Positions 10,393-22,284 of a DNA stretch of 64,000 nt are shown one piece after another. This DNA comes from Roridomyces roridus (Eukaryota > Basidiomycota > Agaricomycetes > Agaricales > Mycenaceae). The notes under the pieces were generated by a model, which was given only the letters and a program-made list of their open reading frames with translations, searched no databases and had not been told where the DNA came from. The translations under genes were made by a program, and so were the position numbers. The stretch is from NCBI GenBank assembly GCA_029378245.1, contig JARKIF010000026.1, positions 186,001 through 250,000 of the forward strand. The letters run 5' to 3'. How positions within the stretch are numbered: position 1 is the stretch's first letter; each line of letters begins with the position of its first letter.

Positions 10393-10731
10393 TAGGGGAG
10401 GTCAGAGTGGACAGACCTCGAGCGAAACTGCGACGAAACTGATCTCGAAACTGCATCGAGTTTCGACCGATAATCGAAGGTGATCTTTGACCACCCTCGT
10501 CACGGATTCGAAACTGGCAGAATCGATTCTCGTCGATTCTCGGCTAATAACCGAGTTTCGTCCGAGTTTCGATCCAGTTTCGAATGGAGTTCCTCCTCCG
10601 GAGGAGGAACTGCTCGAGATTTCGAAACTCGCCACTTCGAAACTCGAACGAAACTGTCTCAGTTTCGAAATAGTTTCGAAGTGAGTTTCTTTGTTGTTTC
10701 TTTCGGGTTCCCTCCACTCTGACCTCCCCTA
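10393..10731. mobile_element. TIR element with TCGAAACT/AGTTTCGA arrays
   Basis: The ends are inverted copies: AGGGGAGGTCAGAGTGGA on the left and TCCACTCTGACCTCCCCT on the right. The roughly 340 bp between them is filled with CGAAACT and AGTTTCG words in both orientations. There is no coding capacity. The architecture (about 18 bp inverted ends plus arrays of one short motif) matches the other motif-array elements in this window, though the motif differs. I could not find a convincing target-site duplication. Confidence 0.6.
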
Positions 10732-10936
10732 TTGGAAGCGGGTGGCGGTCCTTCCTTTCCGTAACCGGGGTACTTACCAGCAATCTGATCCCCAAGGACG
10801 GGTGTGCATCGGCATCTGTCTCGTCTCCAAGATGAGTGCTGATCATGAGCTGTCACTGTGGCTGAGCACTGAGCAGGCTCTCCTTCTTCCCTCTCTTCTC
10901 TTCTGTTCTTGATTTCCTCCGGGCAGGCTCCTCTCC

Positions 10937-12249
10937 ATGTCCTCCGCAAACCTGCACCGTAGATCCACTCTTCCCATAATCAACACCCCCATCGGCTCCG
11001 TCTCCCAATGCTCTCCCCTCCAATTGACCTGGGCCGGCGGCACGGCGCCCTACACAGTCCAAGTCCGCACCTTCCCAGGCAACTCTCAGCTCGCGCTCTT
11101 TTCCAACGTAGAAGACACGACTGTGACGTGGAGCGCTGTCGACGCTGTTGTAGGCGCGCAGCTCGTGCTCGACTTGACGGATGCGACGAGGAATACGGCG
11201 GGCAGTGCGTCGTTCAGGGTTTCTGCCGGGAGCGGGAACGCTTGTATTGGGGGAACCCAGAGCGACGGAGGGTCGTCGGCGGCTGGGAGTACTACTACCA
11301 GCTCTAGCTCGGCGGCCTCAGCAACTGCCGCGCAGAGCACGGTGTCGAGTTCTGGGTACGCTGTTTTTCAATCGAATCGTCACGCAACTGACAGAAGATG
11401 TATAGCATTTCGACCTCTACCAGTTTGCTCAGCACTTCATCGCCAGCTGCAACCAGCGTCGCTAAAGACGGTTCTCCCGCTACTCAACGGTGAATAGGCT
11501 CTTGTCTCTTTCCATGACCACGGTTGACGGGGAACAGCAAATCACTGCCCACCGGCGCCATCGTCGGCATTGTCATCAGCGTGCTATTCCTCCTCTCCCT
11601 CCTTTCCCTTTTCCACTGGTTCCGCTACCGCCGACGTCGTCGATACTACCGACACGGTATCGAAGCACCCGTCTCTTTCAAATCCAAGGCTCCCCTCGCA
11701 TCCGAGTTCCTCTTACCCGCTGGTGGTTCACCAGTGTCAGCAGCATTACCCTCGGCACTGACGAGGCAAGCCTCGCAAGTGTCGACCTCCAACGCCGTAT
11801 CCACATACGCTCCTACGAGTACCGGCGCCACCGTACCCGACAGACGGAGCGCCGTCAGCGCACGACAAGAGTTCCTGGCGAGCGAGATGCGTGCGATGCA
11901 GGAAAAGATGCAGTTGTTCAATTTGGAGGAACTCGAACTCGAGCGGACGCGGGGGGTACCCGAGTCGAATTCTGGTGGTGGCGGGCGAACAAGCAGGATA
12001 ATGCGCTTCGTCTCGAGGCGTGCCCCCAAATCCAATACCACTTACACTCCTAGTCCAGCGTCCTCGCAAGAGGCGTTGACTGGTGGGGACTCGGATCTCG
12101 AGTCCCAGCTCCAAGTGTCTCGGGCGCAGAACGACGTTTTGGCGGCGAGGATACGACAGTTGGAGGAGCAGATGCAGTCGGATTGGGCGTTGGGCTTGTC
12201 GGATGAGCCGCCACCTGGGTATGAGGTGGATTCTGTGCCAGTTGGGTAG
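10937..12249 (+). CDS. Single-pass membrane protein with Ser-rich ectodomain
   Basis: Exons 10937-11355, 11406-11489 and 11538-12249 join in frame (introns of 50 and 48 nt). The N-terminal domain has SQCSPLQLTWAGGTAPYTVQ, a pattern common in agaricomycete surface proteins (C-x-P-L-x-x-x-W-x-G-G-x-x-P-Y). A Ser/Thr/Ala-rich stalk follows, then one membrane helix (GAIVGIVISVLFLLSLLSLF) with a stop-transfer cluster (RYRRRRRYYRH). The cytoplasmic part has a coiled coil near the end (LAARIRQLEEQM) and ends PPPGYEVDSVPVG. A cleavable signal peptide is not evident in the first exon, so an upstream exon may be missing. The layout resembles wall-stress sensors and the family is usually annotated as hypothetical. 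Function is unknown. Confidence 0.75.
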
Positions 12250-12404
12250 ATGTATATCAAGTTGAACCACGCGCAACTATAATCGGGCAGTGGGATGTGA
12301 TTGGTGAAGAGTCGATGGCTTGGAGCGTTGTCCAAGAAAAAAAAAATCTCCGGCTAACCGTGGCCAAGGGCAGTCCCGAATCGAACGGGTCACTTCTGCA
12401 GGTA

Positions 12405-12490
12405 TGTCGGATTGGCACCGCGGGCAAAGTCCAGGGCATGTCGTCTGCACATGCCTTACACGCATGTGTTCACGCATGTCCATCAAAAGA
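12405..12490 (+). repeat. CATGCCTTACACGCATGTG repeat, copy A
   Basis: This stretch (AAAGTCCAGGGCATGTCGTC, then CACATGCCTTACACGCATGT) recurs as a reverse complement at about 13680-13765, adjoining the 13052-13677 inverted-repeat element. The two copies are similar but not identical. The repeat family is not recognised; the T-arm-like word just upstream of copy A suggests a SINE. Confidence 0.5.
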
Positions 12491-13051
12491 CAAGAGTGTC
12501 ACAAATCATTCAGAAACGATGGCCGCGAAAAGAATTGGAGACAACCCCAAGTTGGGTTTTAGGAGCTGTCTTCCTTGGCTTCCGGGGAAACATTCAGTCC
12601 CTGTCCATGGAGTCTATCATCGTACTTAGCACTTTCCTCCCTGCCACCTCGCTCTTGCCTTCGCTCATGAAATGTACAAGTACTCACCAAATACCAACGA
12701 CACGCCTGGCTCCTGATCTTTCCATTCAAGGTTGAATTTGAAGCTGGCAGTTGGTGCCACCGACTGGGACGAAAACTTGTATGGGGCTTGTGAGGGGCTT
12801 GTATGTATACGACACTGGTCGTCAGGTATTCCGGCAGAATGACAATGATGGAAGTTCGGAGCTTTCTGGATGGCTTGTTTCTGTGGCGAACCTCCCTTGC
12901 TTCAAATAGACAGGCTAAGAAAATACAAGGCTTTCCGAATTTCCCAAGTTGAACAGTCAGATGACTATTATTCCGAAAAAAACATCAACAGCCTTGTTGT
13001 GCCGAGCGGGGCCGACTGGAGACATCTGATCAATCAATGTCACATACTTGA

Positions 13052-13677
13052 CAGCTAAATGCAAAATACTAGGCCATCACGACTCCAACAGCTGTGGAGC
13101 TACGAGTGATCCGGCCGAACTACGTCATGCAACAACATAAGCTCCGTCTTGCTCTCTTCAATGGACGACCATGCCCTTCCGATACATCCCCAGCAGAAGG
13201 CCCTGCTCCCCACCATCGAGAAGACTGTTGGGAAGAACAGCGACATCGCTGCAATGACTGAAATCAGGTCCGCCGAACGCTGAAGAATTACTACAACTAC
13301 GGGGACGTCGTATAGCCGAGGATGGGCCAAGTGGGGAGACCAAGAGTTGGTAAGTTGCGTGGATGGTTTGGTGGGTGGTGGGAGTCTATCAGTCATGCCG
13401 AGGAGGAACTGCGCTCTATACGCGGGGAGCGGCGGTTGCTGCGGTTGCTGCATGGGCTGTTACTGTTGCTGCATCGCCCCGTGGTGGAAAGGAGGTGGAT
13501 ACGGGTGGTGGTAGTAAGGATATGGAGGCGGAATGCCTCCAGGTTGGTGGTGTGCAGGCATCGTCGTGGTTGTAAATGAGAGACCGTGCTATGTTGATTG
13601 TATGACGTAGTTCGGCCGGATCACTCGAGCTCCACAGCTGTTGGAGTCGTGATGGTCTAGTATTTTGCATTTAGCTG
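13052..13677. mobile_element. Inverted-repeat element with captured coding scrap
   Basis: The left arm (starting CAGCTAAATGCAAAATACTA) and the right arm (ending TAGTATTTTGCATTTAGCTG) are inverted copies about 80 bp long with few mismatches. The 460 bp interior, read on the minus strand, encodes a Pro/Gln/Tyr-rich run (PGGIPPPYPYYHHPYPPPF, then QQPQQPPLP), with a stop codon between the two parts. This looks like a fragment of a host gene carried inside a MITE-like element. No transposase and no clear target duplication were seen. Confidence 0.6.
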
Positions 13678-14237
13678 GAAGGCGACATGCGCGAACACAT
13701 GCGTGTAAGGCATGTGGAAACGACATACGCTGGACTCTGCCCCCGGTGTGGATTGGCGTTTTGGGACCTCCAAGATTGGCCAGTTGTTTCTGTAAGTGCT
13801 TGGACATGGACAATGCGGGGTCCTCTGGATTAGCGTATACGGCTGCTCAATGGTGTGATCTGCCGCACTGAAAGCCTGGAATATGTAGGCCGCATGGACG
13901 CCAATCAAGCTAATTTGCGGGCGCAACGCAGTTTGTCCCACCAAAAAGTTGACTACCCCGATGCACGAGGGACCGCCCCGGGTTGAACAGGTAGCGTCCA
14001 CACTGTGGTGTTAGAAAGTCCGATGGGCACCGTTGAGCGCGACTTCTTGCAAAAAACGGACTCATCCAGCCCGGAACAGGAAACGATGCAAACACTTGCT
14101 GTTCAAAGGTGGGGCAACTGATGATCGGATAGATCATAGGTGCCGCCGTGCCGGTCTTGGCCGGGAAGAGTTTGGCAAGAACAAATACCATCACATTACT
14201 ATCACGTGGCCTCAGAGCCTTTCTCTTCGCATCCACC

Positions 14238-15294
14238 ATGTCCGATGTCGTCAAAGACGCCCTCTGCCCCTTTTCCGGCGCTTCGCACCCCCAGGATACG
14301 AATCCGCCTCCCGACTTCATTCTTCGCACCTCCGATGGTGTCGATTTCCATGTCCACAAGCAAATTCTCGCATTCGTCTCCAGCCTTTTCTCCGATATGT
14401 TTGCATGCTCTTCCAGCGATGACCTCCAACGCGACGGAAAGCCCGTCCTTCAGCTTACCGAACCCCAAATAATCATACACCGACTCCTCTGTCTTGCGTA
14501 CCCCGGCCGATCGCGCCAGCAGTACATATGCTCCGAAGCTGATCTAGACCACATTCCAGCGTTGCACGAAGCTGCGCAAAAGTATCAATTGGTTCACGTG
14601 GAGCGTCTCATCGTGCAGATGTTGATGGATGATACACTGCTGGCTGCGCATCCGCACCGTCTCTTCGTCATCGCCGTGCTGCGAGGTATCCCTGACCTCG
14701 CAGAGAAAGCTGCCCTTCGCACGCTCAGACATCCTGTATGCCCCCTCGACCTCGCGTTTCCAGAGATGCGTCTCATCACAGCTGATGTCTTGCAAAACCT
14801 CTACGCCTTCCATCGCGCCTGCTGCGCCAAGGCCGAGCACACCCTCCGGCGCGCGTTCGATGATTATGTCGACGGCGTGCGTGACTCGGAACAACGCCTC
14901 GGTGAATCCGAGTCCCAGAACAGGACTTTCACTTGGTGGTATCATGACGCTAGCAGGCATCAGAGTGGATGTGGACCCGAGCATGATCAGGGTCGTGCAG
15001 CGGAGTGGTTTTACACCCACATGGAACAGCTTCTTCCCCGACTCTCCGCCGTTCCTGTGGGGCAGACGGCGCTTGAGGAGATACCCCGCGTATCCAAGTG
15101 TGTATCTGCATTGCTGCGCACCTGTAGTTTCTGTGCTCCCAGGGCGAAAGATGACCTTGTAGATATCGCGAAACAGGTCGCGAGAATCATCGACAAGGCG
15201 AACGGTGAGTGACAGTCCTTCTTACGCGTTCTGTGGCCAACATTGTATAGAGGACAAAGCGCGCGACTGGAATTGGGGTGTCTCGGCGTCGTAG
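14238..15294 (+). CDS. BTB/POZ domain protein
   Basis: Two exons, 14238-15204 and 15251-15294, joined by a 46 nt intron (GTGAGT...TAG); the start is the ATG of MSDVVKDALCPF. Residues of about 35-120 fit a BTB fold: DFILRTSDGVDFHVHKQIL is the classic strand-helix entry, followed by FVSSLFSDMF and PVLQLTEP. BTB domains mediate dimerisation and often recruit cullin-3, but here no Kelch, MATH or zinc-finger partner follows. The rest is helical with no known domain (YAFHRACCAKAEHTLRRAF, then a C-terminal Cys-containing stretch). This BTB-only layout is one of the largest lineage-expanded families in agaricomycetes, and the function of its members is mostly unknown. The final exon encodes DKARDWNWGVSAS. 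The gene looks intact. Confidence 0.85.
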
Positions 15295-16348
15295 TCCCTG
15301 ATCAGCACCTTCATCTTCCATTCATCCACTCTTGAACATTCCTCGACTCCATTCTTGTCGAGCTCTCGAACTGCGCTTCACGGCAGGATGCCTTCAATCT
15401 GACGAAAAATGTACTCTGTATCACTTACTCAACCAAGGCAGCTATGTCGATTTTGTACTCACGCCCAGCAAAGATTGGGACACCATTGTGGCATTCTACG
15501 AAAATGTCCGGACGTCTTTACAGTCTGCTTACTATACGTCGTAGTCCGAGATCATTAGCCTCTCAGTATCCGAGTAAAATATCGCCAGTCCTTTCGACTC
15601 ATCCGAGTTCGTGTACGGGTACATCCAGCCCGACGTTAGGAAAGGATTCACCGAAAAGGAACTGCATCATAGCAAGTAATCAACAAGTGATTGTTACGAA
15701 GTTGCTGAACTCGCGGTCGCCCGGGTTGTCAGCCAGGGCCCTGCGTACTATAATAGTACTTTGCGTGTCTGCTTTGGTTGCGTCGTGCACGATTCCAATA
15801 CTTACTGTGAATGGCCATCGAACGTGTCGTGGTTGAAAAAATGCAGCCCTTACATTTACGATCATGGGCCAACCCCGAATCGAACGGGAACTATGGTGCT
15901 AACCTGGGCTCTCGCAGATCACACTGAGTGAACCGACACTGAAAGTTTCTGAAGTTTCACTGAAAGCCGGCTGCTGCAAGGTAAGTATACCCAAGGAACC
16001 TTTGTACTCGGTCGGTTCAATGCAAGTTCAATGCCGAATAACTATCCCTTCGACATCGCGACCGTGATACTGAGCGTCTGCACAGTGGGCACGCATGATA
16101 CGAGGGTGCCCAGCGTCGACAATTGCGTACGGGTGGGGCACTGTATGATGAAGACCGTACATAGACGTCGGGAAGATCGGAACGGAAGGTGGCGAGGCAG
16201 CGCACCGGCTATCATCGCTATCACCGGCCGACGCAGGCTTTCTTCTCGACCACCATCGTTGCACCATCGTCTCCGACTTCCCTGCTAATATTAATGGGCC
16301 ATGGCCATTCTCAGTGAGTAGGTTTTCTACTAACAAGGCTTAGGGGTA
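15295..16348. other. Non-coding interval
   Basis: No gene is supported. A 70-codon frame at 15332-15544 has no recognisable features. A T-arm-like CCCGAATCGAACGGG word lies at about 15874 on the minus strand; I tested it as a tRNA gene and rejected it because no matching acceptor strand exists. The remainder shows nothing distinctive. Confidence 0.4.
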
Positions 16349-16945
16349 TCATAGAGCAGACAATACGCCGACTTCCGCCCGTTTAACACAGAACGTATTC
16401 GGCGTGAATGTCCTGTGCGGGTCCGCCCTACTCCGCGCTCTCATCAGCCGCTCGTACTTGCGCCGGTCCTCGTAGTACGTGTGCCACACAAAATCGAGGT
16501 CGAACGATTGATACGATCCCCAGAGCAGTCGCCGGTCTTGATGGCTGAAGATTCCGTCGGGACCAAGAGCTTGCCGGTCGTTGGTCGCCTCCCAAGCCTC
16601 CGCCTCCGCCCTCTTCTCCGGCCTGTGAAAATTATCAATCGTCATGGCTCGTCGTGTCTCGCCACTGTGAACGCTTTCAGCCAAGAAATTGGCACGGGAC
16701 TTGTCACGTACGCTGAACGATGTCCCATTATCCGCGTTTCGTCTGAACATGGATTGTTTCCCTCCCAGGCACTGCACCTGCGCCGACACCCATTGGCCAT
16801 TCTCCGGAGACGCGCGAGCAATCCGGTCAATCCGCTCTACCACCCAGTCGACCCAGCCATTGGACACCAGCGTCGTGCACCTTGTTGAGTACGTAACCAT
16901 ACACGACTGAGAAAAGTCGAGATGAGCGCACAGGCTGGACACCAA
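16349..16945 (-). CDS. Possible C-terminal remnant of an FAD-linked oxidase
   Basis: A 198-residue frame. Its last third (HTYYEDRRKYERLMRARSRA followed by DPHRTFTPNTF) resembles the berberine-bridge (BBE) C-terminus of FAD-linked oxidoreductases, where a Y-x-x-N/R-Y-x-x-L-x-x-I/A-K-x-x-x-D-P pattern is usual. The upstream part (DKSRANFLAESVHSGETRR) is not diagnostic. No FAD-binding half is present on either side, so if the assignment is right this is a truncated gene. It could equally be an unrelated short hypothetical protein. It lies tail-to-tail with nothing informative. Confidence 0.35.
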   Translation of the reverse strand: MVSSLCAHLDFSQSCMVTYSTRCTTLVSNGWVDWVVERIDRIARASPENGQWVSAQVQCLGGKQSMFRRNADNGTSFSVRDKSRANFLAESVHSGETRRAMTIDNFHRPEKRAEAEAWEATNDRQALGPDGIFSHQDRRLLWGSYQSFDLDFVWHTYYEDRRKYERLMRARSRADPHRTFTPNTFCVKRAEVGVLSAL

Positions 16946-17145
16946 AGTTTGGGATTACCGATCGGTTTGGTACCGCGTTGCCCTCAGAGGCGATCCGGTG
17001 GGTGGTTGAAGGAACATTGAAGGAGCATGGCGGCGAAAGGGATGAGGGACACCGTCTCGCATGATTCATAGAATTTTGAAGAACAAACAACTGACTGAGA
17101 ATGAAATAACCCGTGTATTACTCCTACTAACCAGAATCATCTGAA

Positions 17146-19839
17146 TCAGAGTCTGAATGAAAAAATCTCGAAGCCCAGATCAGAGTCCACTTGAAGAGGG
17201 TCATCGGGATGCATCTCCGACTGGAGACGAGCGTGGCATTGTTGCATGGCTTGCTGCTGCTGCTCCCACGAATGAATGAGGTCGGGTGGAGGAGAGGGTG
17301 CTGCCTGCGATGAAGAATTGATCACATGTTCGACGGATAGGATTCCTGACCTACCCGAATCCATCCCAAAATCGCGTCAAGGTATCTGAGCTGCACAAGG
17401 CCATGCTGGTGCTGGTGCAAATGATATTCAGTGTCCGGTTTGAAAATTGAACAAGCCTGCGCAAGGTCAAGATCCTTCAGTGCATCCAATAATTCGGCAT
17501 CTGGATTGCAACGACACAATAATGAGATCCCGGATTTATGCCTATTGCAATTCAAACATCAGTTCGAAGGGAAGAAATAGGTACTTGCGCACGAGCAAAG
17601 TTAAACGCTGTGAAGTTCCTTTGTAGAACCGTGTCCTTTAGGCGTCGTATCCATTGGAGGACAGCGAAACGGCGGATTTCTTCGCGAGGCATGTACAGTG
17701 GACCACATTTATCAGGATCGTCGAGAAATCGCAGGATAGCCTTCATATCCACCGAATCGGCTCCTGATACCTTGGTAAGCGGCACCAGTACGTCCCATTT
17801 CAGTAAGAGTAAGTCCAAAATGCCGTGGATGTCGAGGGAGTAAAGCATTCCGGGCCGCTCGGATAGCACATTCCAAATGCGCAACACGGAAAGGATATCT
17901 GGGCTTTGAAGATACTGGGGATGTAATAAATCGGCGGGATAATCTCGAGGACTATCAGCATCCTACCAGAAATATGAGCACACAAGCGACACGGAGGAGT
18001 AAAAAAACCGACAGGACTGGACTGGAATGCAAGCGCCAGTGTATAAAATTTGCCCCAAGTTCTGATCAGGTCCAGTGGTGCGGGTGAGAATCGCTGCAGC
18101 ACTGAGCATCGACAGTTGCGAGGAAATCATATTTTACCTCGAGCCAACTGATAACGGTCTGTGCCTGGTCTGTTGACCTCCAACGCGAGGTTTGGGCGAA
18201 TACCTCATGCTGAAAATTGACAGTCCAAAAAACGGGGAGCAACCCCTCTGATGGAGGGACTCCGGGAAAGTGCTCCAGAAAGACCCATGCGATCCAGCTG
18301 TTTTACATTTCATTTTTTGTATTCGCTGATTTCAATCGACACGACTCACTGGAAATCGTCAGGCCCCAGTGAACCAGACAAGAGAGCATGGGCCATGTCA
18401 TGCACCAGTGTATTCAGTAGGTCTTCACCCGATATACAAAATGATAATGACCGCTGCGAGTCGATCAAAAAGTCCCCAAAGGAGGCATGTAGTAATTCAG
18501 CCGGTCTGTGATACCCAACTGTGTGCACGGGGTGCACAGAGAATACAGCATGTAAGCCGCGTAAAATAGCACGAGACGTTCCTCGCCGCATTCGAAGGGC
18601 AATATCGATTTGTTCGGGGTCTAGACGTCTTGGATTCGCAACGGCATGCAAGACGCGAAGCAGTGTCGACTTGTTGGGGATAGACGACAAGATTTGAGTG
18701 TACAAGTCGTCGAGAGGGGTCAGACTGCTGGGATCCAGACTGAGAACCGCGTCGAGTCGCTCTGCAGGATGTGAATATTCGTCGTCGACGCAGCGAAGAA
18801 CGGTCGACGCGTAGATGAATGTTCCGGACGACTTCTCGACCAGGTACTGGATCGTATTCCCCCCAGGCCAGCCGTCCTCTAGTAGGATTCCGCGGGCGGT
18901 GTGGATCCGACGGATTCGAGAGAACTCCTCCGTAAAATATCGGCGAATATCTGTGAGCGCACGATCGTCCGGCCGTATCTCGAGACCACGACAGACGTCC
19001 GAATTATCTGAAGCCTCCAAGACTTCCCGGAGATATGCCTCGGAGCGGCTGCAGATGAGAATGTGGAGGGGTGCATCGCCAGAACGCAAGACGGCGATTA
19101 GTGCACGTATAAGCGCAGTTTGCGTCCCGCGGTCCTCGCATTCGTCCAAACCATCGATGACCAGGATGGGTCGAGACGCTAGCGGAGGTGCGTTTCTGAA
19201 CGGCTGGAATAGGAGTTTCTCGAGCTGGTGGTGTATTGTCTTCCCCAGGATGAGCCTGTCCGTCTCGACGGCGCGCTGTATCATGGGGCCGAGTTGGGGG
19301 AATGCAACGCTAAGCTGATACGCGAGGGTTGGCAACAAGTTCCTCCAAGTCCCGCGGCTGACGCTCCCCCGCTTGAAGAAGAAAGAGCCGCCCAGTTGAC
19401 CACGGTCATGGCAGCTGGCGGCAAACTGTTGTGCGATCGCAGACTTGCCGATACCGGCGCAGCCGTGGAGCCAGAGTATCGGGCTGTCGCTGGGCTGCTC
19501 GAGGGACCATTTGCCTAACTGATCCAAGATCGCAGTTCGCGTGCCCGGATGGCAGGAGGGATCCGGAGGTCGCTCGGCCGAGTCGTGCATTGCGTCCAGA
19601 GACACGGCGCGGTATAGGATGTCGAGGCCTTATTCGAGTCAGAACGCAGCGTGAAGTTCGGGGTATTGGCACGCACCGCTTTCCCCGACGTTGGTCGTAT
19701 GAGAGACGTTCATGTTTCCTGCGACATTGTGGAAGGTGCTGTTCTGGAATTGAACTGGCCGATCTCCTTCGATGCGCACAACGTTGCCAGGTCCCTGAGC
19801 CTGAAGGCGGACTGGTCGCTCTCCCTCGAGACGGAGCAT
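17146..19839 (-). CDS. NACHT NLR-like receptor, copy 2
   Basis: Same plan as copy 1, on the opposite strand. Exon 1 is 19839-19677, intron 1 is 48 nt, and the NACHT exon is 19628-18350. The N-terminal module reads LEGERPVRLQ, then IEGDRPVQFQ, then FHNVAGNMNVSHTTN. The NACHT exon opens GLDILYRAVSLDAMHDS, with Walker A GCAGIGKS and Walker B ILVIDGLDEC. Later exons encode LPVFWTVNFQHE, RFSPAPLDLIRTW, LSVLRIWNVL and a last exon with SPPPDLIHSWEQQQQAM, ending SFRL. The donor between the FTA and ISLL exons is weak (GCGTTTAAC). The tail is shorter and less acidic than in copy 1. Nucleotides 18061-18680 are almost identical to copy 3, although the rest differs clearly. All key NTPase motifs are kept, so it looks functional. 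Confidence 0.85.
18061..18680 (-). repeat. Gene-conversion tract shared with NLR copy 3
   Basis: Reading the minus strand, this segment matches 61256-61876 on the plus strand with two differences that I can find (one in the NACHT-exon 3' part and one in the next exon), including introns. Immediately outside, at both ends, the two genes show many substitutions, introns included. The tract covers the end of the large exon, one intron, the third exon and the start of the next intron and exon. A sharply bounded block of identity, introns included, suggests recent gene conversion rather than selection on protein. Confidence 0.8.
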
Positions 19840-20540
19840 TGCCGAGTGGTGGAAGAGAGGAAAGAGGAAGAGAGCCAGCGTGTGTAAATCCCACACTGCC
19901 CTGTGCTGCTATTAATCTCCGGTAATGGCGGAGCACGGAGAACAGCTTGAACTTTCAAGTTAACAGGCAGGAGACAATTTGAATCTTCAAGGACGCGTCA
20001 AAACAACAGATACGTAAGCTGAGCGCCGAACACCTTGCTTAGACCGGTCCGTATCCGAAAACCCCGCTTTGCTCCGATCCCAAATGCAAATCGCAACTCT
20101 CCTCAGTGGGAGGGCTTCACACACCACCAGCCAGATTTCCTCCCGCGCCGCAATCTCGAAAACAACATCCCCACAGAGCAGCAATCGCCGCCGCTAGCTC
20201 CAGACCGTGACGTTCATCGTGCCTGATCATCTCGACAGAGTCCTTGGTGAACGACACCCGCCGCGGGCTAGGGAAGCGAGCTAGCCACGGAAGGAGCGCA
20301 CGGATCGTGGAGGAGGTGTATCCGTACTGACGGTAAGTCATGGTTTGCTTTGGTCCTGCGGAGCATGAGGTGCTCAACGGTGCAGCTGCGTCTCGGCCTG
20401 TGGAGGGTCCGAGTCTGAGCTGGCAAGTTCGATCTGCCATGGAAGATATGCAGCGGCGAGGTTGAAGGTGAAAGATAGGGCGAGAACGCTCGACCCCGGG
20501 AAGCGAGCGATGGCCTCGAGGGCTGTGCAATATATATACA

Positions 20541-21116
20541 CAGGGGGCAAATGCCATGGCACTTTGCCTCGTGTGCCAAGGTGGCACTTGCGTGGCACTT
20601 GGCGGGTAGTTGGTCAGTAGTTGGACAGTCGGTGGGATTTTGATCGGTTCCCCGACTTTCACAACCAGCCAGGCATTACATAATCCAACGGAAGTCATTA
20701 GATTGTTGGATAGTCGAAGCCGAAGAGCATTGTTTCATGGGGCTCTGATGATTCACAAAATTATGGTTAATGACACACAGGCTGTAGTCCTGCTTTTTCC
20801 CACATAAATGTAAGGGTCCTGGTGCAGGAATCCCCAAGGACACCCCCCAATGTCCCCCCAATCATGTCTTAAATTTGTTTAGGGTGCATACCATTGCTAT
20901 CGAAATTTTACATGAATTTTATACTCCTTCGTCGAGGGTCATAATCACCAAATGTATTGGGCCAGCAAAATGGGAGCAGGGACATGGAATCGAACTCACG
21001 CACATCAAGCAAGTCACGGGGCACGTGCTTTTGCTCCCACATGGCAACTGCGCGCCAACTACCTCCCAAGTGCCACCTTGGCACACGAAAAAAAGTGCCA
21101 CGGCTGATGCCCCCTG
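20541..21116. mobile_element. hAT-like TIR element with CAGGGGGCA ends
   Basis: The left end (CACAGGGGGCA, then CGTGTGCCAAGGTGGCACTT) and the right end read in reverse complement (CACAGGGGGCA, then CGTGTGCCAAGGTGGCACTT) share about 70 bp with gaps. Each end also contains a small palindrome, GTGCCAAGGTGGCAC. CAGGGG-type ends are usual for hAT elements. I could not match 8 bp duplications. No transposase; the interior contains a T-arm-like word (GGAATCGAACTC) near 20990. Confidence 0.5.
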
Positions 21117-22284
21117 TGATATGCAAAACGAAAAAGTTGAAGATACACGGCCGGATCAGCCTATTCGAGACTGAACGACGAGTACCGAATGGAGTTTTGT
21201 TCGCAGTTGAGGGTGTGAAGATTCTTCTGGCGGGCCACAAAGGTAGCCAGGTCGGCGAGCGTCACATTACTCCAGGGCTTCACCGTTGCCTCTTTAAACT
21301 GGAGGTCAAGAGATGCGAGAAATGCTGAATAAACCGATGCGGGGACACCGCTCAGAGGCTACACGGGAAAATGACGCCCTGCAACGAGGCTCTCTTCACG
21401 AAGTTGAGTGACCAGCGTGTACTTTTTGGGCAGACGCTGGACGTGTATCCCTTTGCGAAACCGGAGATGTTCGGGGTACACGTCTGTGGATATACGCTCT
21501 TCGACCGACCATCCCCGCCCGAGGACTCGACGAACACACACCGGAGAATCGTGTACAAGCTGCACACTGCGAACACAAGGCATCTCGGAATGACGGCGAC
21601 CAGTCCCGTCAGGATTCCGGGTGGACACGATGTGGGTACGGGAAGATTCCCTATTGGGGCACTTCGGAGTCCGCCGGAGCAAAACAATCAAAAGAAGGTC
21701 CGTGGCGGTTTGCGGGAGGTGGCCGAGGAGATGGAGGGCGAGTAATTCAACTCATTCGGCGTTGGTTGAAGTTCGAAATGGTTTTGCCTTTGGAAATTTT
21801 AGTGTTGATATTTTGTATTCAACACCCGGGTCCGTTGCAAGTTTGAAAGATGGCAATCTTAACCCAATGCGAGGTAGCGTGCTGGCCGAATCTACAGTCA
21901 GGCCTACAGGTTCGAAGGCCGCGCGCTTTGAACCACAATCATCTGATCGAAATGACTCATCATTCCCAACTTCATTCCCACCTTCTCCCACCATGACTGC
22001 CGCTTGCAAACACGACAACCGAGGTTCGAGCTCATCTTTGAATGATACGGAAAACGATGGACTCAACAGTCGCGACCCAGCTTTCCGTGTACCAGGCATT
22101 TGCCGCCCGAATCCGATCTCTGAAACGATCATGGCTTTCCTTGGGCTTTTCGGACACATATGGCGGGCTCCCGACAGCTCTACCAGAGGAACTGCCTCCT
22201 ACTTTACGTCCACACGCTTATTTTTCTTACCAACCAATGTCGGTGTGCCGGTTCGCCTTGCTGACCATGTGTGTGCAAATCGAG

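Larger units (their letters stand above)
12250..14237. other. Repeat-rich intergenic region
   Basis: No gene is supported. The region contains a CCCGAATCGAACGGG word (about 12375, a T-arm-like sequence on the minus strand), two inverted copies of a CATGCCTTACACGCATGTG repeat, and an inverted-repeat element at 13052-13677. The final 200 bp are presumably the BTB gene promoter. Confidence 0.5.

Noticed and set aside
15840..15910. tRNA gene on the minus strand
   Set aside because: A good T-arm is present, but the 3' acceptor strand TTGGCCC has no GGGCCAA partner upstream and no anticodon arm folds.
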